A stretch of 64,000 nt of DNA from an uncultured Clostridia bacterium (lineage in GTDB: Bacteria > Bacillota > Clostridia > Oscillospirales > Ruminococcaceae). A program made the translations under genes and the position numbers. Below, in pieces: positions 34,627-42,834 of this stretch. A model generated the notes under the pieces. That model saw only the letters and a program-made list of their open reading frames with translations. It ran no database searches and was not told where the DNA came from. The DNA is taken from NCBI GenBank assembly GCA_947627005.1, contig CANQUJ010000004.1:1-64000 (forward strand), read 5' to 3'. How positions within the stretch are numbered: position 1 is the stretch's first letter; each line of letters opens with the position of its first letter.

Positions 34627-34900
34627 CGTGGTTCGTTGCGGCTTCTCAACCTATCCCTAACCCAAAAACAAAAAGGGCGCCTTGCGGCACCCTTTTTTGT
34701 TTTTGGAGCAAGCGACGGGAATAAGGCATCGCCGCACTTTGTTCAAAAGGTCGCTTTCGCGACGATGCCTACGCGAAGCCTACGGCTTCGCCCAACCTTG
34801 CCGGCGTGGTTCGTAGCAGCTTTTCATCCTATCCCTCATTCCAAAGAAAAAGCCCTCGCTTTGCGAGAGCTTTTTCTTTGGAGCAAGCGACGGGAATCGA
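34627..34900 (-). repeat. Tandem duplication of tRNA-Gly(CCC) 3' end plus terminator
   Basis: Unit 1 (34627-34722) and unit 2 (34805-34900) are offset by 178 bases. Both start CGTGGTTCGT, contain ATCCCT and a strong hairpin, and end in the 19 bases TGGAGCAAGCGACGGGAAT, the last bases of tRNA-Gly on the minus strand (34879-34897 in the true gene, 34704-34722 in the copy). The rest of the tRNA is absent from unit 1. Confidence 0.8.
34843..34878 (-). terminator. Terminator of the Thr-Gly tRNA operon
   Basis: Long near-perfect inverted repeat AAAGAAAAAGC..CTCGC/GCGAG.GCTTTTTCTTT directly after the CCA of tRNA-Gly on the minus strand. A second version of it lies in the duplicated unit at 34663-34703. 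Confidence 0.8.
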
Positions 34901-34952
34901 ACCCGCACGGTCAGCTTGGGAAGCTGAAGTTCTACCACTAAACTACGCCTGC
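34879..34952 (-). tRNA. tRNA-Gly(CCC)
   Basis: 74 bases; acceptor GCAGGCG/CGCTTGC with one G-U, anticodon loop TTCCCAA (CCC), encoded CCA. It is followed by a terminator whose region is duplicated. Confidence 0.95.
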
Positions 34953-34961
34953 GATTTATGC

Positions 34962-35037
34962 TGGAGCCGGAAACGTGACTCGAACACGCGACCTGCGCAT
35001 TACGAATGCGCTGCTCTGCCAACTGAGCTATTCCGGC
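34962..35037 (-). tRNA. tRNA-Thr(CGT)
   Basis: 76 bases; acceptor GCCGGAA/TTCCGGC, anticodon loop TTCGTAA (CGT), encoded CCA. First gene of the Thr-Gly pair. Confidence 0.96.
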
Positions 35038-35047
35038 GGCACTATTC

Positions 35048-35076
35048 ATTATATACGTTTGAAAAAACTTTGTCAA
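35048..35076 (-). promoter_or_regulatory. Consensus promoter of the Thr-Gly tRNA pair
   Basis: Minus strand: TTGACA (35071-35076), 17 bases, TATAAT (35048-35053), exact consensus. Confidence 0.82.
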
Positions 35077-35119
35077 CAAAAAATTCATAAAAATTTTTTG
35101 CCGAAATCGACAAAAACAT

Positions 35120-35148
35120 TTGCTTTATTGAAAACTATGTGTTATAAT
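35120..35148 (+). promoter_or_regulatory. Predicted promoter of the signal-peptidase-like gene
   Basis: TTGCTT (35120-35125), 17 bases, TATAAT (35143-35148); the transcript would have an ~85-base leader. Confidence 0.6.
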
Positions 35149-35238
35149 AAGCGTGATATGTTTTTAAAACGTGTTTTTCACGAATAGAAACGGGTTTATA
35201 CCGATGCTTTCCAAAGATATTTTGAAAGGATTGTTTTT

Positions 35239-36285
35239 ATGTTTCAAGAGACTAAAGCCAAGCGCGGCCCGATGCAGATAATCGGGATCGTAGTCATCTT
35301 TATTCTGGCCGTGCTGATAATTCTTACCTTTGTCATTTTCGGTATGTTCCGCGACTCCGGGACTGCCCCGAAGCTCTTCGGATACAGAGTATACGTCGTA
35401 CCGAACGACCGTATGGAGCCGAGGATACCCAAGGGCTCGGCGGTATTCGTCGAAGAAGGGGCGACCCCTAACCCTCAGAGCGTTATTCTTTGCAGCATTT
35501 CGGACGAGCTTTACGTCATCGGCTTCGTCGGGACCGAGACCGCCGAGAACGGCGAGGTCAGCTATATCGTCAAATACGACAATGCGACCGACGACCGCAC
35601 TTGGGGGATCTCGGAAAGCGACATTATCGGCGTAGCGCAGACCTACGACAGCTTCCTCGGCTGGGTGATCCGCTTCGCCTCGTCTAAAGCCGGAATTATG
35701 ACCATAGTCATCGTGCCCTGCCTGCTCGTCATAATCTACGAAGTTTTGATGCTCGTTTTATCGAGAAAGAACGCCGACAGCGACATCAAATGGCGCGAAG
35801 ATTCGGCCGAAACCTCTAAATCAAAGCCCGCCCGCAAAATCGAGCCGGTTCGCAGGGCGGCCGAAGAAAAGCCCGCTTTGGGCGGAATCGAAAAGCCGAT
35901 AAGAAAGGCCGAAGAGCCTATCCGCCGGGCGGAGGACGACCTTAGCGCCGCAGCCGAGGCCGCAGAAAAGGCCGCCGAAGCCGCCAAGGAGGACCGCTTC
36001 TTTGAAAAACAGCTTCGCAAGGCGAACGACAAGCTCAACTCCACCGTTCTCGAATCAACCGGGGTCATCGAGGCCGCGGAGATCGACCTCGGCCCGCTCG
36101 AAGTCAAGCCGGACGAAAAGCCGATAGCGCCGGTAGGATTTACCCCCCGCGAGGAAAAGCCCGCAGAAAAGCCGGCCGAAAGCTCGGCCACGTCGGTGAT
36201 CGGCGACCTTTCCGCCTCTCGAATCGACGAGCTCATCAAGCTTTTGGAAGAAGAAAAGAAGCGCCTCGAAGATCAAAGCAAGTAA
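35239..36285 (+). CDS. SipW-like S26 signal-peptidase homologue lacking the catalytic serine
   Basis: A 348-residue membrane protein. It has a membrane helix at about 13-36, an extracytoplasmic S26-fold segment (47-145), a second helix near 150-175 (GIMTIVIVPCLLVIIYEVLM, as in SipW) and a long cytoplasmic tail (180-348) rich in A, E, K and R with coiled-coil character (AAAEAAEKAAEAAKEDRFFE; IDELIKLLEEEKKRLED). In active S26 enzymes GYxxxxVxSGSMEP presents the serine just before M; here it reads GYRVYVVPNDRMEPRIPKG, with arginine at that place, so it is probably not a peptidase. KYDNATDDRTWG still aligns with the second active-site segment. Role unknown; scaffold or sensor is a guess. Confidence 0.78.
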   Translation: MFQETKAKRGPMQIIGIVVIFILAVLIILTFVIFGMFRDSGTAPKLFGYRVYVVPNDRMEPRIPKGSAVFVEEGATPNPQSVILCSISDELYVIGFVGTETAENGEVSYIVKYDNATDDRTWGISESDIIGVAQTYDSFLGWVIRFASSKAGIMTIVIVPCLLVIIYEVLMLVLSRKNADSDIKWREDSAETSKSKPARKIEPVRRAAEEKPALGGIEKPIRKAEEPIRRAEDDLSAAAEAAEKAAEAAKEDRFFEKQLRKANDKLNSTVLESTGVIEAAEIDLGPLEVKPDEKPIAPVGFTPREEKPAEKPAESSATSVIGDLSASRIDELIKLLEEEKKRLEDQSK

Positions 36286-36300
36286 AAATATCAAAAATTC

Positions 36301-36332
36301 AAGCCCGACTTTGCAAAAGTCGGGCTTTTTGT
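36301..36332 (+). terminator. Strong intrinsic terminator
   Basis: AAGCCCGACTTT/AAAGTCGGGCTT stem followed by TTTTTG, 15 bases after the preceding stop. Confidence 0.92.
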
Positions 36333-36379
36333 TATAATCTTCGATATCTCGGCGGCGCGGACCCGCCCGGGGTTTTCCG

Positions 36380-37285
36380 TCAATTGTCGCCGTCTTTTCC
36401 GATAACCAGCGCGACTATCGCGCAGAGTATCCCGCCGATCGGGAAGACCGCCCAAGAAGGGTCCCAGCAGCCCCAGATAAACCCGCAGAGAAGGTATATC
36501 GCCGTCGCGGTAAGCATTATCGCCCCGCAGAGCTTTCCGACGAGTCCGCGGCGCTTTTTTCTTGCGACCACCTCGGGCGAGTCGGTATCTTTTATGCCCT
36601 GCTCGTAGTCGCGGTCGCGGTTATATTGCCGAACGTCGAATTTAGAGTGCATTATCCCGCCGTAGACGAAAAGCCCGACCGCCGCCGCGATAAAGAACAG
36701 CATCAGAGAATTGCTTCCCGCAAAGTTAAAGAGGACGGTGAATATCACCCCGACAAAGATAAGCGCAAGGCCGCCCGCGATGAAATAGGGGAAGACCTTT
36801 GAGTTGAACCGCCGGCGCTCGTCGGGGGAGTAGATGTCGGGGATAAAGGGGTGTTCGCGCTCGAAGCCGCCGTTTTTTATCCCGAAGATGGCTAAAATCG
36901 CGATACCCGCCGCCAAAAAAGCGAAAAGCGCGGCGGTCGAAAGGCTTCCGAGGACGCCCTCGTTAAACACCTCGGCCAAAAGCGACGACATTCCCACCCC
37001 GGCGATTATCAGGAACACGCCGACCGCGACTCCCTTCGCGAAGGAGTTGTAGTGGCCGTCGTATTTTTCGCGGATATCCGCCTTGTCGACCTTTCCCTTT
37101 AAAAGCTCGTCCATAGTGACCCCGAAAATGTCGCAAAGCTGCATTATTTTTTCGATCTCGGGGTAGCCGCCGTCGGTCTCCCACTTAGAGACCGCCTGCC
37201 GCGAAACGTCGAGCCGCTCGGCGAGCTGCTCTTGGGAAATCCCCTTGGATTTTCTTAATGTCTGAAGATTTTCGCTGAAATTCAT
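36380..37285 (-). CDS. XRE-family regulator with membrane domain
   Basis: A 301-residue protein: residues 1-65 are a Cro/C1 helix-turn-helix (NLQTLRKSKGISQEQLAERL, VSRQAVSKWETDGGYPEIEK), followed by five or six membrane helices (GVAVGVFLIIAGVGMSSLL; AALFAFLAAGIAILAIFGI; LMLFFIAAAVGLFVYGGIM; AVFPIGGILCAIVALVIG). Such membrane-tethered XRE proteins are common in Clostridia and thought to regulate neighbouring genes in response to envelope state, but the target is unknown here. The ATG follows GCGGAGG. It is a single-gene unit ending convergently with the previous gene. Confidence 0.88.
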   Translation of the reverse strand: MNFSENLQTLRKSKGISQEQLAERLDVSRQAVSKWETDGGYPEIEKIMQLCDIFGVTMDELLKGKVDKADIREKYDGHYNSFAKGVAVGVFLIIAGVGMSSLLAEVFNEGVLGSLSTAALFAFLAAGIAILAIFGIKNGGFEREHPFIPDIYSPDERRRFNSKVFPYFIAGGLALIFVGVIFTVLFNFAGSNSLMLFFIAAAVGLFVYGGIMHSKFDVRQYNRDRDYEQGIKDTDSPEVVARKKRRGLVGKLCGAIMLTATAIYLLCGFIWGCWDPSWAVFPIGGILCAIVALVIGKDGDN

Positions 37286-37684
37286 TTTAATACCTCCGCA
37301 GAGTAAAATTTTCGGCTAACCGATGAGAAAATCATACTCTTGAACCGATTATAGCACCACCAACCGGCGTTTGCAACTTTGATTTTCTTTGCAAACTTTC
37401 GGTTGCGAAGGGGGAAAATCGAGGGAAAATCGGCGAAAAACCATAAAAAAGCCCCCGACTTTAAATAGTTAGGGACAAATTTATATCGAGGAACCGGAGC
37501 CCCTTTGACGGAAGAAAACAAAGGTGCCCGGTGGGCACCGCGAAGCGCCGCATAATCGCGCAGAGCCGCCAAATTCAAGGCGGCGGCTCGCACGCACTCC
37601 TTTGTGGAATGCAAGAGCCGCCAACAAAGAAGTTGGCGGCTCTGAGTTAGATTATGCGGATTTGTTTTCTTGCGGAGAAGGGGC
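37286..37684. other. Intergenic region between PFOR and the XRE gene
   Basis: No gene is seen. It holds the upstream region of the XRE gene (37286-37440), a GGTGCCC/GGGCACC hairpin (37528-37545) and the inverted-repeat element at 37547-37657 described separately, which lies downstream of the PFOR gene. Confidence 0.6.
37547..37657. repeat. ~111 bp element with long terminal inverted repeats
   Basis: The left arm begins CCGCATAATC-GCG-CAGAGCCG and the right arm, reversed, CCGCATAATC-TAACT-CAGAGCCG; each arm itself folds (AGCCGCCAA/GGCGGCGGCT, AGCCGCCAA/TTGGCGGCT). The whole is a nested palindrome of about 45 bases per arm. One arm alone recurs at 27472-27513. The right-hand hairpin (37614-37643) may serve as the PFOR terminator. 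Confidence 0.7.
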
Positions 37685-40600
37685 TTAGTCCTTAGCTCTC
37701 TCGACGAGCTGCTCGTAGGTTTCCTTCGCGTTCTCGACGGCGCTGGCGAAGAGCTTTTCGGCCCTTTCGGGGTTAGAGCGCGCGAGCGAGTTGTATCTGA
37801 CTTCGCCCATGATGAAGTCTTTATAATCGGCGGTAGGAGCCTTAGAGTCGAGCTGGAAGGGGTTCTTGCCCTCGGCCGCAAGCCTCGGGTCATACCTGTA
37901 GAGGTGCCAGTAGCCTGCCTCGACAGCCTTCTTCTCCTCGGTCTGGGCGATGGACATTCCGCCCTTGATGCCGTGGTTGATGCAGGGCGCGTAGCCGATG
38001 ATGAGCGACGGGCCGTGATAGCTTTCGGCCTCGGCGATCGCCTTGATGCACTGGTTATAGTCCGCGCCCATCGCGACGTGGGCGACGTAGACGTAGCCGT
38101 AGGTCATCGCGATTCCGGCGAGATCCTTCTTCTTGGTGACCTTGCCGGCGGCGGCAAACTGCGCGATAGCGCCGGTCGGGGTCGCCTTAGAGGACTGTCC
38201 GCCGGTGTTGGAGTAGACCTCGGTGTCGAATACAAAGATGTTTACGTCCTCATTCTGGGCGATGACGTGATCTAATCCGCCGAAGCCGATATCATAGGCC
38301 CAACCGTCGCCGCCGAAGATCCAGACGGACTTCTTGCGGAGGTAATCCTTATCCTTGAGGATCGCCTTTGCCTCGGGCTTGTCGATTCCCTCAAGGACTT
38401 CGATGAGCTCGTCGGTGGCCTTGGAATTCTCCGCACCGTTGTCAACGGTCTCAAGATAGTGCTCCATAACGCCCTTGCAGTGCTCGCACCCGGTGTTCTT
38501 TGCAAGCTCGAGGACCTTGGCGATGGTGCGGGTTCTGATGGTGTTCTGGGCGAGGAACATTCCGTAGCCGTACTCGGCGTTGTCCTCAAAGAGGGAGTTG
38601 GCCCAAGCGGGGCCCTTGCCGAGCTTGTTGGTGGTGTAAGGAGTGGACGGTGCCGAGCCGCCCCAGATCGACGAGCAGCCGGTAGCGTTGGCGATGTACA
38701 TTCTGTCGCCGAAGAGCTGGGTGATGAGCTTTGCATAAGGAGTCTCGCCGCAGCCCGCGCATGCGCCGGAGAATTCAAGCAGAGGCTGTTTGAACTGAGA
38801 GCCTTTGACGGAAGTCTCTTTGAATTTCTCGTGGACTTCGGGCTTGTCGGCAAGGGTGAGGCCGTAGTTGAAGACCTCCTGCTCGGCGAGCTGTTCGTCG
38901 AGTGGCCTCATCGAGAGGGCCTTTTCGCCCTTCTTACCCGGGCAGACGTTTACGCAGCTTCCGCAGCCGGTGCAGTCGAGCGCCGACATAGTCATGACGA
39001 AGTTGTAGCCCGGCATGCCGATGACCGGCTTTGCCTTTTGCTTTGCAAGCTCGGGCGCAGCGGCAAGCTCGGCGTCGGTCATGATGACCGGTCTGATTAC
39101 CGCGTGCGGGCAGACGTATGAGCAGAAGTTGCACTGGATGCAGTTGTCGGAATTCCAAGCGGGGACGTCGATGGCGATACCGCGCTTTTCATATGCGGCA
39201 GAACCCTGCGGGAAGGTGCCGTCGGCGGTTTCGACAAAGGTCGATACCGGGAGTTTGTCGCCTTGCTGGGCGTTGCAGGGGATCAAAACGTCGTTGATGA
39301 AGTTGACGAGGGTCTTGTTCTCGCCGGTGACCTTGGGCTGGCCCATCGCGGAATCGGGGGCGTTCTTCCAGGAGTCGGGGACCTTGACCTCGACGACCTC
39401 TTTATATCCGGCGTCGATGGCGTCATAGTTCATCTTTACGACTGCCTCGCCCTTCTTGCCGTATGAAGCGAGGGCGGCGTCTTTCATATACTTGACCGCG
39501 TCGTCGATCGGAATGATCTTTGCAAGGCTGAAGAAGGCGGACTGTAAAACGGTGTTGATACGAGAGCCGAGGCCGATCTTGCGGCCGATCTCAACTCCGT
39601 TGATGATGTAGAACTTGACGTTGTTCTGAGCGATATATCTCTTTACCTGGCCGGGGAGTCTCTCCTCGAGCTCCTCCGGCGTCCACTGGCAGTTGAGAAG
39701 GAAGGTTCCGCCCGGCTTGACGTCCTGAACCATGTCATACTTGGTGATGTACGACTCGTTGTGGCAGGCGACGAAGTCGGCCCTGTTTATAAGATAGGTC
39801 GACTTGATCGGGGTGTCGCCGAATCTAAGGTGAGATACGGTTACGCCGCCCGACTTCTTGGAGTCGTAGCTGAAGTAGGCCTGAACATACTTGTCGGTGT
39901 GGTCGCCGATGATCTTGATGGAGTTTTTGTTTGCGCCGACGGTGCCGTCAGACCCGAGGCCCCAGAACTTGCAGGAGACGGTTCCTGCCGGGGCGGAATC
40001 GAGCGCGCCCTCGGTGGGAAGGGAGAGGTTGGTGACGTCGTCGTTGATGCCGATGGTGAAGCGGGGCTTGTAACCCTCTTTGCAGTGGCAATTGTCGAAC
40101 ACGGCCTTGATCTGGTCGGGGGTGGTGTCTTTGGATCCGAGGCCGTAGCGGCCGCTTGAAACCGGAACGCTCTCGAGCTCGGTGCCTTTAAGCGCGGCGA
40201 CAACGTCGAGATAAAGGGGCTCGCCCAAAGAGCCGGGCTCTTTGGTCCTGTCAAGAACAGAGATGTGTTTTACGGTCTTCGGAATAGCGGCAAGAAGCTT
40301 GTCGGCGCGGAAAGGTCTGTAAAGTCTTACCTTTACGAGGCCGAACTTACCGCCCTTGGCGTTGAGGTAGTCGACAGTCTCTTCGATAGTGTCGCAAACC
40401 GAGCCCATCGCGACGATGATATGCTCGGCGTCGGGAGCGCCGTAGTAGTTGAAGAGCTGATAGTTGGTGCCGATTCTCTTGTTGACGACGTCCATATAAT
40501 GCTCGACTACTTCGGGGACGGCGTCGTAGTAGGTGTTGCAGGCTTCGCGAGCCTGGAAGAAGATGTCGGGGTTCTGGGCAGAGCCGCGAAGAACCGGGTG

Positions 40601-41233
40601 CTCGGGGTTGATGGAGCGGTCGCGGAATGCCTGTACGGCGTCCCAGTCGATCATTTCCTCAATGTCCTTCTTGTCCCAAGTCTCGATCTTCTGAATCTCG
40701 TGAGAGGTTCTGAATCCGTCGAAGAAGTGGAGGAAAGGAACCCTCGATTTAATGGTCGCAAGGTGGGCGACGGTGCCGAGGTCCATAACCTCTTGCGGGT
40801 CGGTCGAGCAGAGCATCGCATAGCCGGTCTGGCGGCAGGCGTAAATGTCGGAATGGTCGCCGAAAATGTTAAGAGCGTGGGAGGCTACGCATCTTGCCGA
40901 AACGTGGATAACGTTGGGCAAAAGCTCGCCCGCGATCTTGTACATATTCGGGATCATCAGAAGAAGACCCTGCGAAGCGGTAAAGGTCGTGGTCAGTGCG
41001 CCCGCGGAAAGCGAACCGTGGACCGCGCCGGCGGCGCCGGCTTCGGACTGCATTTCCGCAATCTTAACCGGGGTTCCGAAGAGGTTGGTCTGCCCCTTGG
41101 CCGACCAAGCGTCGGTAACTTCCGCCATTACGGAAGAAGGGGTGATGGGATAGATGGCGGCAACTTCGGTAAACGGGTAGGATGCCCACGCCGCGGCGTT
41201 GTTGCCGTCCATGGTTTTCATTTTTCTTGCCAT
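37685..41233 (-). CDS. nifJ: Pyruvate:ferredoxin (flavodoxin) oxidoreductase
   Basis: Single-chain PFOR oxidising pyruvate to acetyl-CoA and CO2 with reduction of ferredoxin, the central step of clostridial fermentation. The 1182 residues carry all domains: PFOR I (MKTMDGNNAAAWASYPFTEV), PFOR gamma (GLGSDGTVGANKNSIKIIGD), the EKR segment, two [4Fe-4S] motifs (CIQCNFCSYVCPHAV and CTGCGSCVNVCPG), and the thiamine diphosphate domain (GACAGCGETPYAK; IFGGDGWAYDIGFGGLDH) with the extra cysteines of the third cluster. Length is standard. AGGAGG lies 11 bases before the ATG. Codon choice is strongly biased, as expected for high expression. Confidence 0.97.
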   Translation of the reverse strand: MARKMKTMDGNNAAAWASYPFTEVAAIYPITPSSVMAEVTDAWSAKGQTNLFGTPVKIAEMQSEAGAAGAVHGSLSAGALTTTFTASQGLLLMIPNMYKIAGELLPNVIHVSARCVASHALNIFGDHSDIYACRQTGYAMLCSTDPQEVMDLGTVAHLATIKSRVPFLHFFDGFRTSHEIQKIETWDKKDIEEMIDWDAVQAFRDRSINPEHPVLRGSAQNPDIFFQAREACNTYYDAVPEVVEHYMDVVNKRIGTNYQLFNYYGAPDAEHIIVAMGSVCDTIEETVDYLNAKGGKFGLVKVRLYRPFRADKLLAAIPKTVKHISVLDRTKEPGSLGEPLYLDVVAALKGTELESVPVSSGRYGLGSKDTTPDQIKAVFDNCHCKEGYKPRFTIGINDDVTNLSLPTEGALDSAPAGTVSCKFWGLGSDGTVGANKNSIKIIGDHTDKYVQAYFSYDSKKSGGVTVSHLRFGDTPIKSTYLINRADFVACHNESYITKYDMVQDVKPGGTFLLNCQWTPEELEERLPGQVKRYIAQNNVKFYIINGVEIGRKIGLGSRINTVLQSAFFSLAKIIPIDDAVKYMKDAALASYGKKGEAVVKMNYDAIDAGYKEVVEVKVPDSWKNAPDSAMGQPKVTGENKTLVNFINDVLIPCNAQQGDKLPVSTFVETADGTFPQGSAAYEKRGIAIDVPAWNSDNCIQCNFCSYVCPHAVIRPVIMTDAELAAAPELAKQKAKPVIGMPGYNFVMTMSALDCTGCGSCVNVCPGKKGEKALSMRPLDEQLAEQEVFNYGLTLADKPEVHEKFKETSVKGSQFKQPLLEFSGACAGCGETPYAKLITQLFGDRMYIANATGCSSIWGGSAPSTPYTTNKLGKGPAWANSLFEDNAEYGYGMFLAQNTIRTRTIAKVLELAKNTGCEHCKGVMEHYLETVDNGAENSKATDELIEVLEGIDKPEAKAILKDKDYLRKKSVWIFGGDGWAYDIGFGGLDHVIAQNEDVNIFVFDTEVYSNTGGQSSKATPTGAIAQFAAAGKVTKKKDLAGIAMTYGYVYVAHVAMGADYNQCIKAIAEAESYHGPSLIIGYAPCINHGIKGGMSIAQTEEKKAVEAGYWHLYRYDPRLAAEGKNPFQLDSKAPTADYKDFIMGEVRYNSLARSNPERAEKLFASAVENAKETYEQLVERAKD

Positions 41234-41306
41234 GAATCAAACGTCCTCCTTATAAATATTGGTTAGCAGAAATCGTTATGGTATCCCGCATAACTTTGCA
41301 CCCTAT

Positions 41307-41335
41307 ATATTAACACGCTTTTCGCGATTTGTAAA
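41307..41335 (-). promoter_or_regulatory. Predicted PFOR promoter
   Basis: Minus strand: TTTACA (41330-41335), 17 bases, TAATAT (41307-41312), giving a ~70-base leader. Confidence 0.5.
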
Positions 41336-41464
41336 GAGGATTTTTAGCTTTTTGCGCAATTTTAAAGTCGGCGAAACCATCGAAAAAACACCGAGAAAAC
41401 CGGCCGAATCGGCCGAAAGCCCGCCGGCGTACAAAAAAACGGACTCGTTTATAAAAATTTCCTC

Positions 41465-41513
41465 TTTACAAGTGCGAACATTTGTGCTATACTATGAATA
41501 GAACATATATTCT
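41465..41513 (+). promoter_or_regulatory. dinB promoter with two candidate LexA operators
   Basis: Promoter: TTTACA (41465-41470), 17 bases, TATACT (41488-41493). One LexA-box-like site CGAACATTTGTGCT (41475-41488) fills the spacer, and a second, AGAACATATATTCT (41500-41513), lies just after the -10; the latter matches the Bacillus consensus CGAACATATGTTCG at 11 of 14 positions. Both placements would block polymerase. Confidence 0.75.
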
Positions 41514-41529
41514 TTAGGAGGATAAGATT

Positions 41530-42825
41530 ATGAGCGACATACTTCACTGCGATTTAAACAACTTTTACGCCTCGGTGGAATGTAGAGACGACCCCTCGCT
41601 TTTAGGGAAGCCGGTGGCGGTCTGCGGAAGGGTTGAGACGAGGACGGGAATAGTTTTGGCGAAAAACTATGAGGCCAAAGCCTTTGGGATCAAGACCGGC
41701 GACACGGTATTCGAGGCGACGAGAAAATGCCCCGGGCTGGTTATAGTCCACCCGAGAATGGAGCGCTACGCCGAATTTTCGAGGCAGGTAAGGGAGATAT
41801 ATCAGCGGTTTACCGATATGGTCGAGCCGTTCGGAATGGACGAATGTTGGCTTGACGTTACCGGATCGCACCTTTTATTCGGAAGCTCGGAGGAGATCGC
41901 GAACAGGATAAGGGAGACGGTCAAGGCCGAAACCGGGCTTACGATATCCGTCGGCGTAAGCTTTACGAAGGTTTTGGCGAAGCTCGGCTCGGATATGAAA
42001 AAGCCGGACGCGGTCACGGTCATTCCGAAGGAGGGCTTTAAAGAAAAGATCTATCCGCTCGCGGTGGACGAGATAATCGGAGTCGGGCCCTCGACCTTTG
42101 CGAAGCTTTCAAAGCTTAGAATCAGAACGCTCGGCGACCTTGCGAAGACCGACCCGGAGGTTTTGGTTAGGCATCTCGGAAAGGCGGGAATAGGGCTTTG
42201 GCGGGCGGTAAACGGATACGACGACGACGCGGTCAAAGAGCAGAATTACCGCAGAGAGGTGAAGTCGGTGGGGAGTTCGACCACGCTGCCGAGGGATATT
42301 GAGAGCGACGAGGAAGTCAAAAAAACGCTGCTTTCGCTTTCTGAAGACGTTACGCGAAGACTTAGACGAGAGGGGCTTTGCGCGGGCGGGGTCGCGGTCG
42401 GGATAAAAACAAACGACCTTAAATACCGCGAATTTCAGATCGCGGCCGACTGTCCGCTATGCTCGGCGCCGACCTTTGCGAAGACCGGCTTTAGGCTTTT
42501 TAAGGCGAGGTTCGACCGGCGCCTGCCGATTCGGGCGCTGGGGATAAGGGCGATAAACCTTCTTCCGGCGGAAATTTCAAAGCAGAGCAGTCTTTTTTGC
42601 GACCCGATAGGGCTTGACCGGGAGGAGCGGCTTTCGGAGGTATCGGACGAGCTGCGGCTGCGCTTCGGGCGGGACGTGATTTTCCCGGCGCGCCTGCGCG
42701 GCGACCTTGGGGCAACGCATGGGAACATCAATCCTTTCAGAGGGCAGGAGAGCAGATACGAGGCGGAGATTTTGGGGAGCGCGTGGATAGAGACGGGGAG
42801 AAGGAGAGCGAAAATGTGCGCGTAG
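41530..42825 (+). CDS. dinB: DNA polymerase IV (Y family)
   Basis: Error-prone translesion polymerase. Of 431 residues, the palm carries D8 (LHCDLNNFYASVE) and D104-E105 (FGMDECWLDV); SVGVSFTKVLAKLGSDMKKP and the helix-hairpin-helix GVGPSTFAKLSKLRIRTLGD follow, then the little-finger domain (SVGSSTTLPRDI). The ATG is preceded by TTAGGAGG. Its promoter is overlapped by LexA-box-like sites, so SOS induction is expected. It sits alone; the following 1.67 kb holds repeats only. Confidence 0.96.
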   Translation: MSDILHCDLNNFYASVECRDDPSLLGKPVAVCGRVETRTGIVLAKNYEAKAFGIKTGDTVFEATRKCPGLVIVHPRMERYAEFSRQVREIYQRFTDMVEPFGMDECWLDVTGSHLLFGSSEEIANRIRETVKAETGLTISVGVSFTKVLAKLGSDMKKPDAVTVIPKEGFKEKIYPLAVDEIIGVGPSTFAKLSKLRIRTLGDLAKTDPEVLVRHLGKAGIGLWRAVNGYDDDAVKEQNYRREVKSVGSSTTLPRDIESDEEVKKTLLSLSEDVTRRLRREGLCAGGVAVGIKTNDLKYREFQIAADCPLCSAPTFAKTGFRLFKARFDRRLPIRALGIRAINLLPAEISKQSSLFCDPIGLDREERLSEVSDELRLRFGRDVIFPARLRGDLGATHGNINPFRGQESRYEAEILGSAWIETGRRRAKMCA

Positions 42826-42834
42826 GGAGTGCGA

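Noticed and set aside
34704..34722. Second tRNA-Gly gene
   Set aside because: Only the 19 terminal bases of the tRNA are present; no anticodon or D arm.
33319..34878. Possible CRISPR array or small genes in the repeat tract
   Set aside because: The units are palindromic with variable hairpins and irregular spacing; there are no uniform repeats with unique spacers and no cas genes. ORFs here have no ribosome binding sites and change with each repeat copy.
40265..41266. 333-codon plus ORF opposite PFOR
   Set aside because: Shadow frame caused by strong codon bias of the PFOR gene.
41234..41529. Riboswitch upstream of PFOR or dinB
   Set aside because: No recognised aptamer motif; the PFOR leader is short, and the dinB side is explained by promoter and LexA-like sites.
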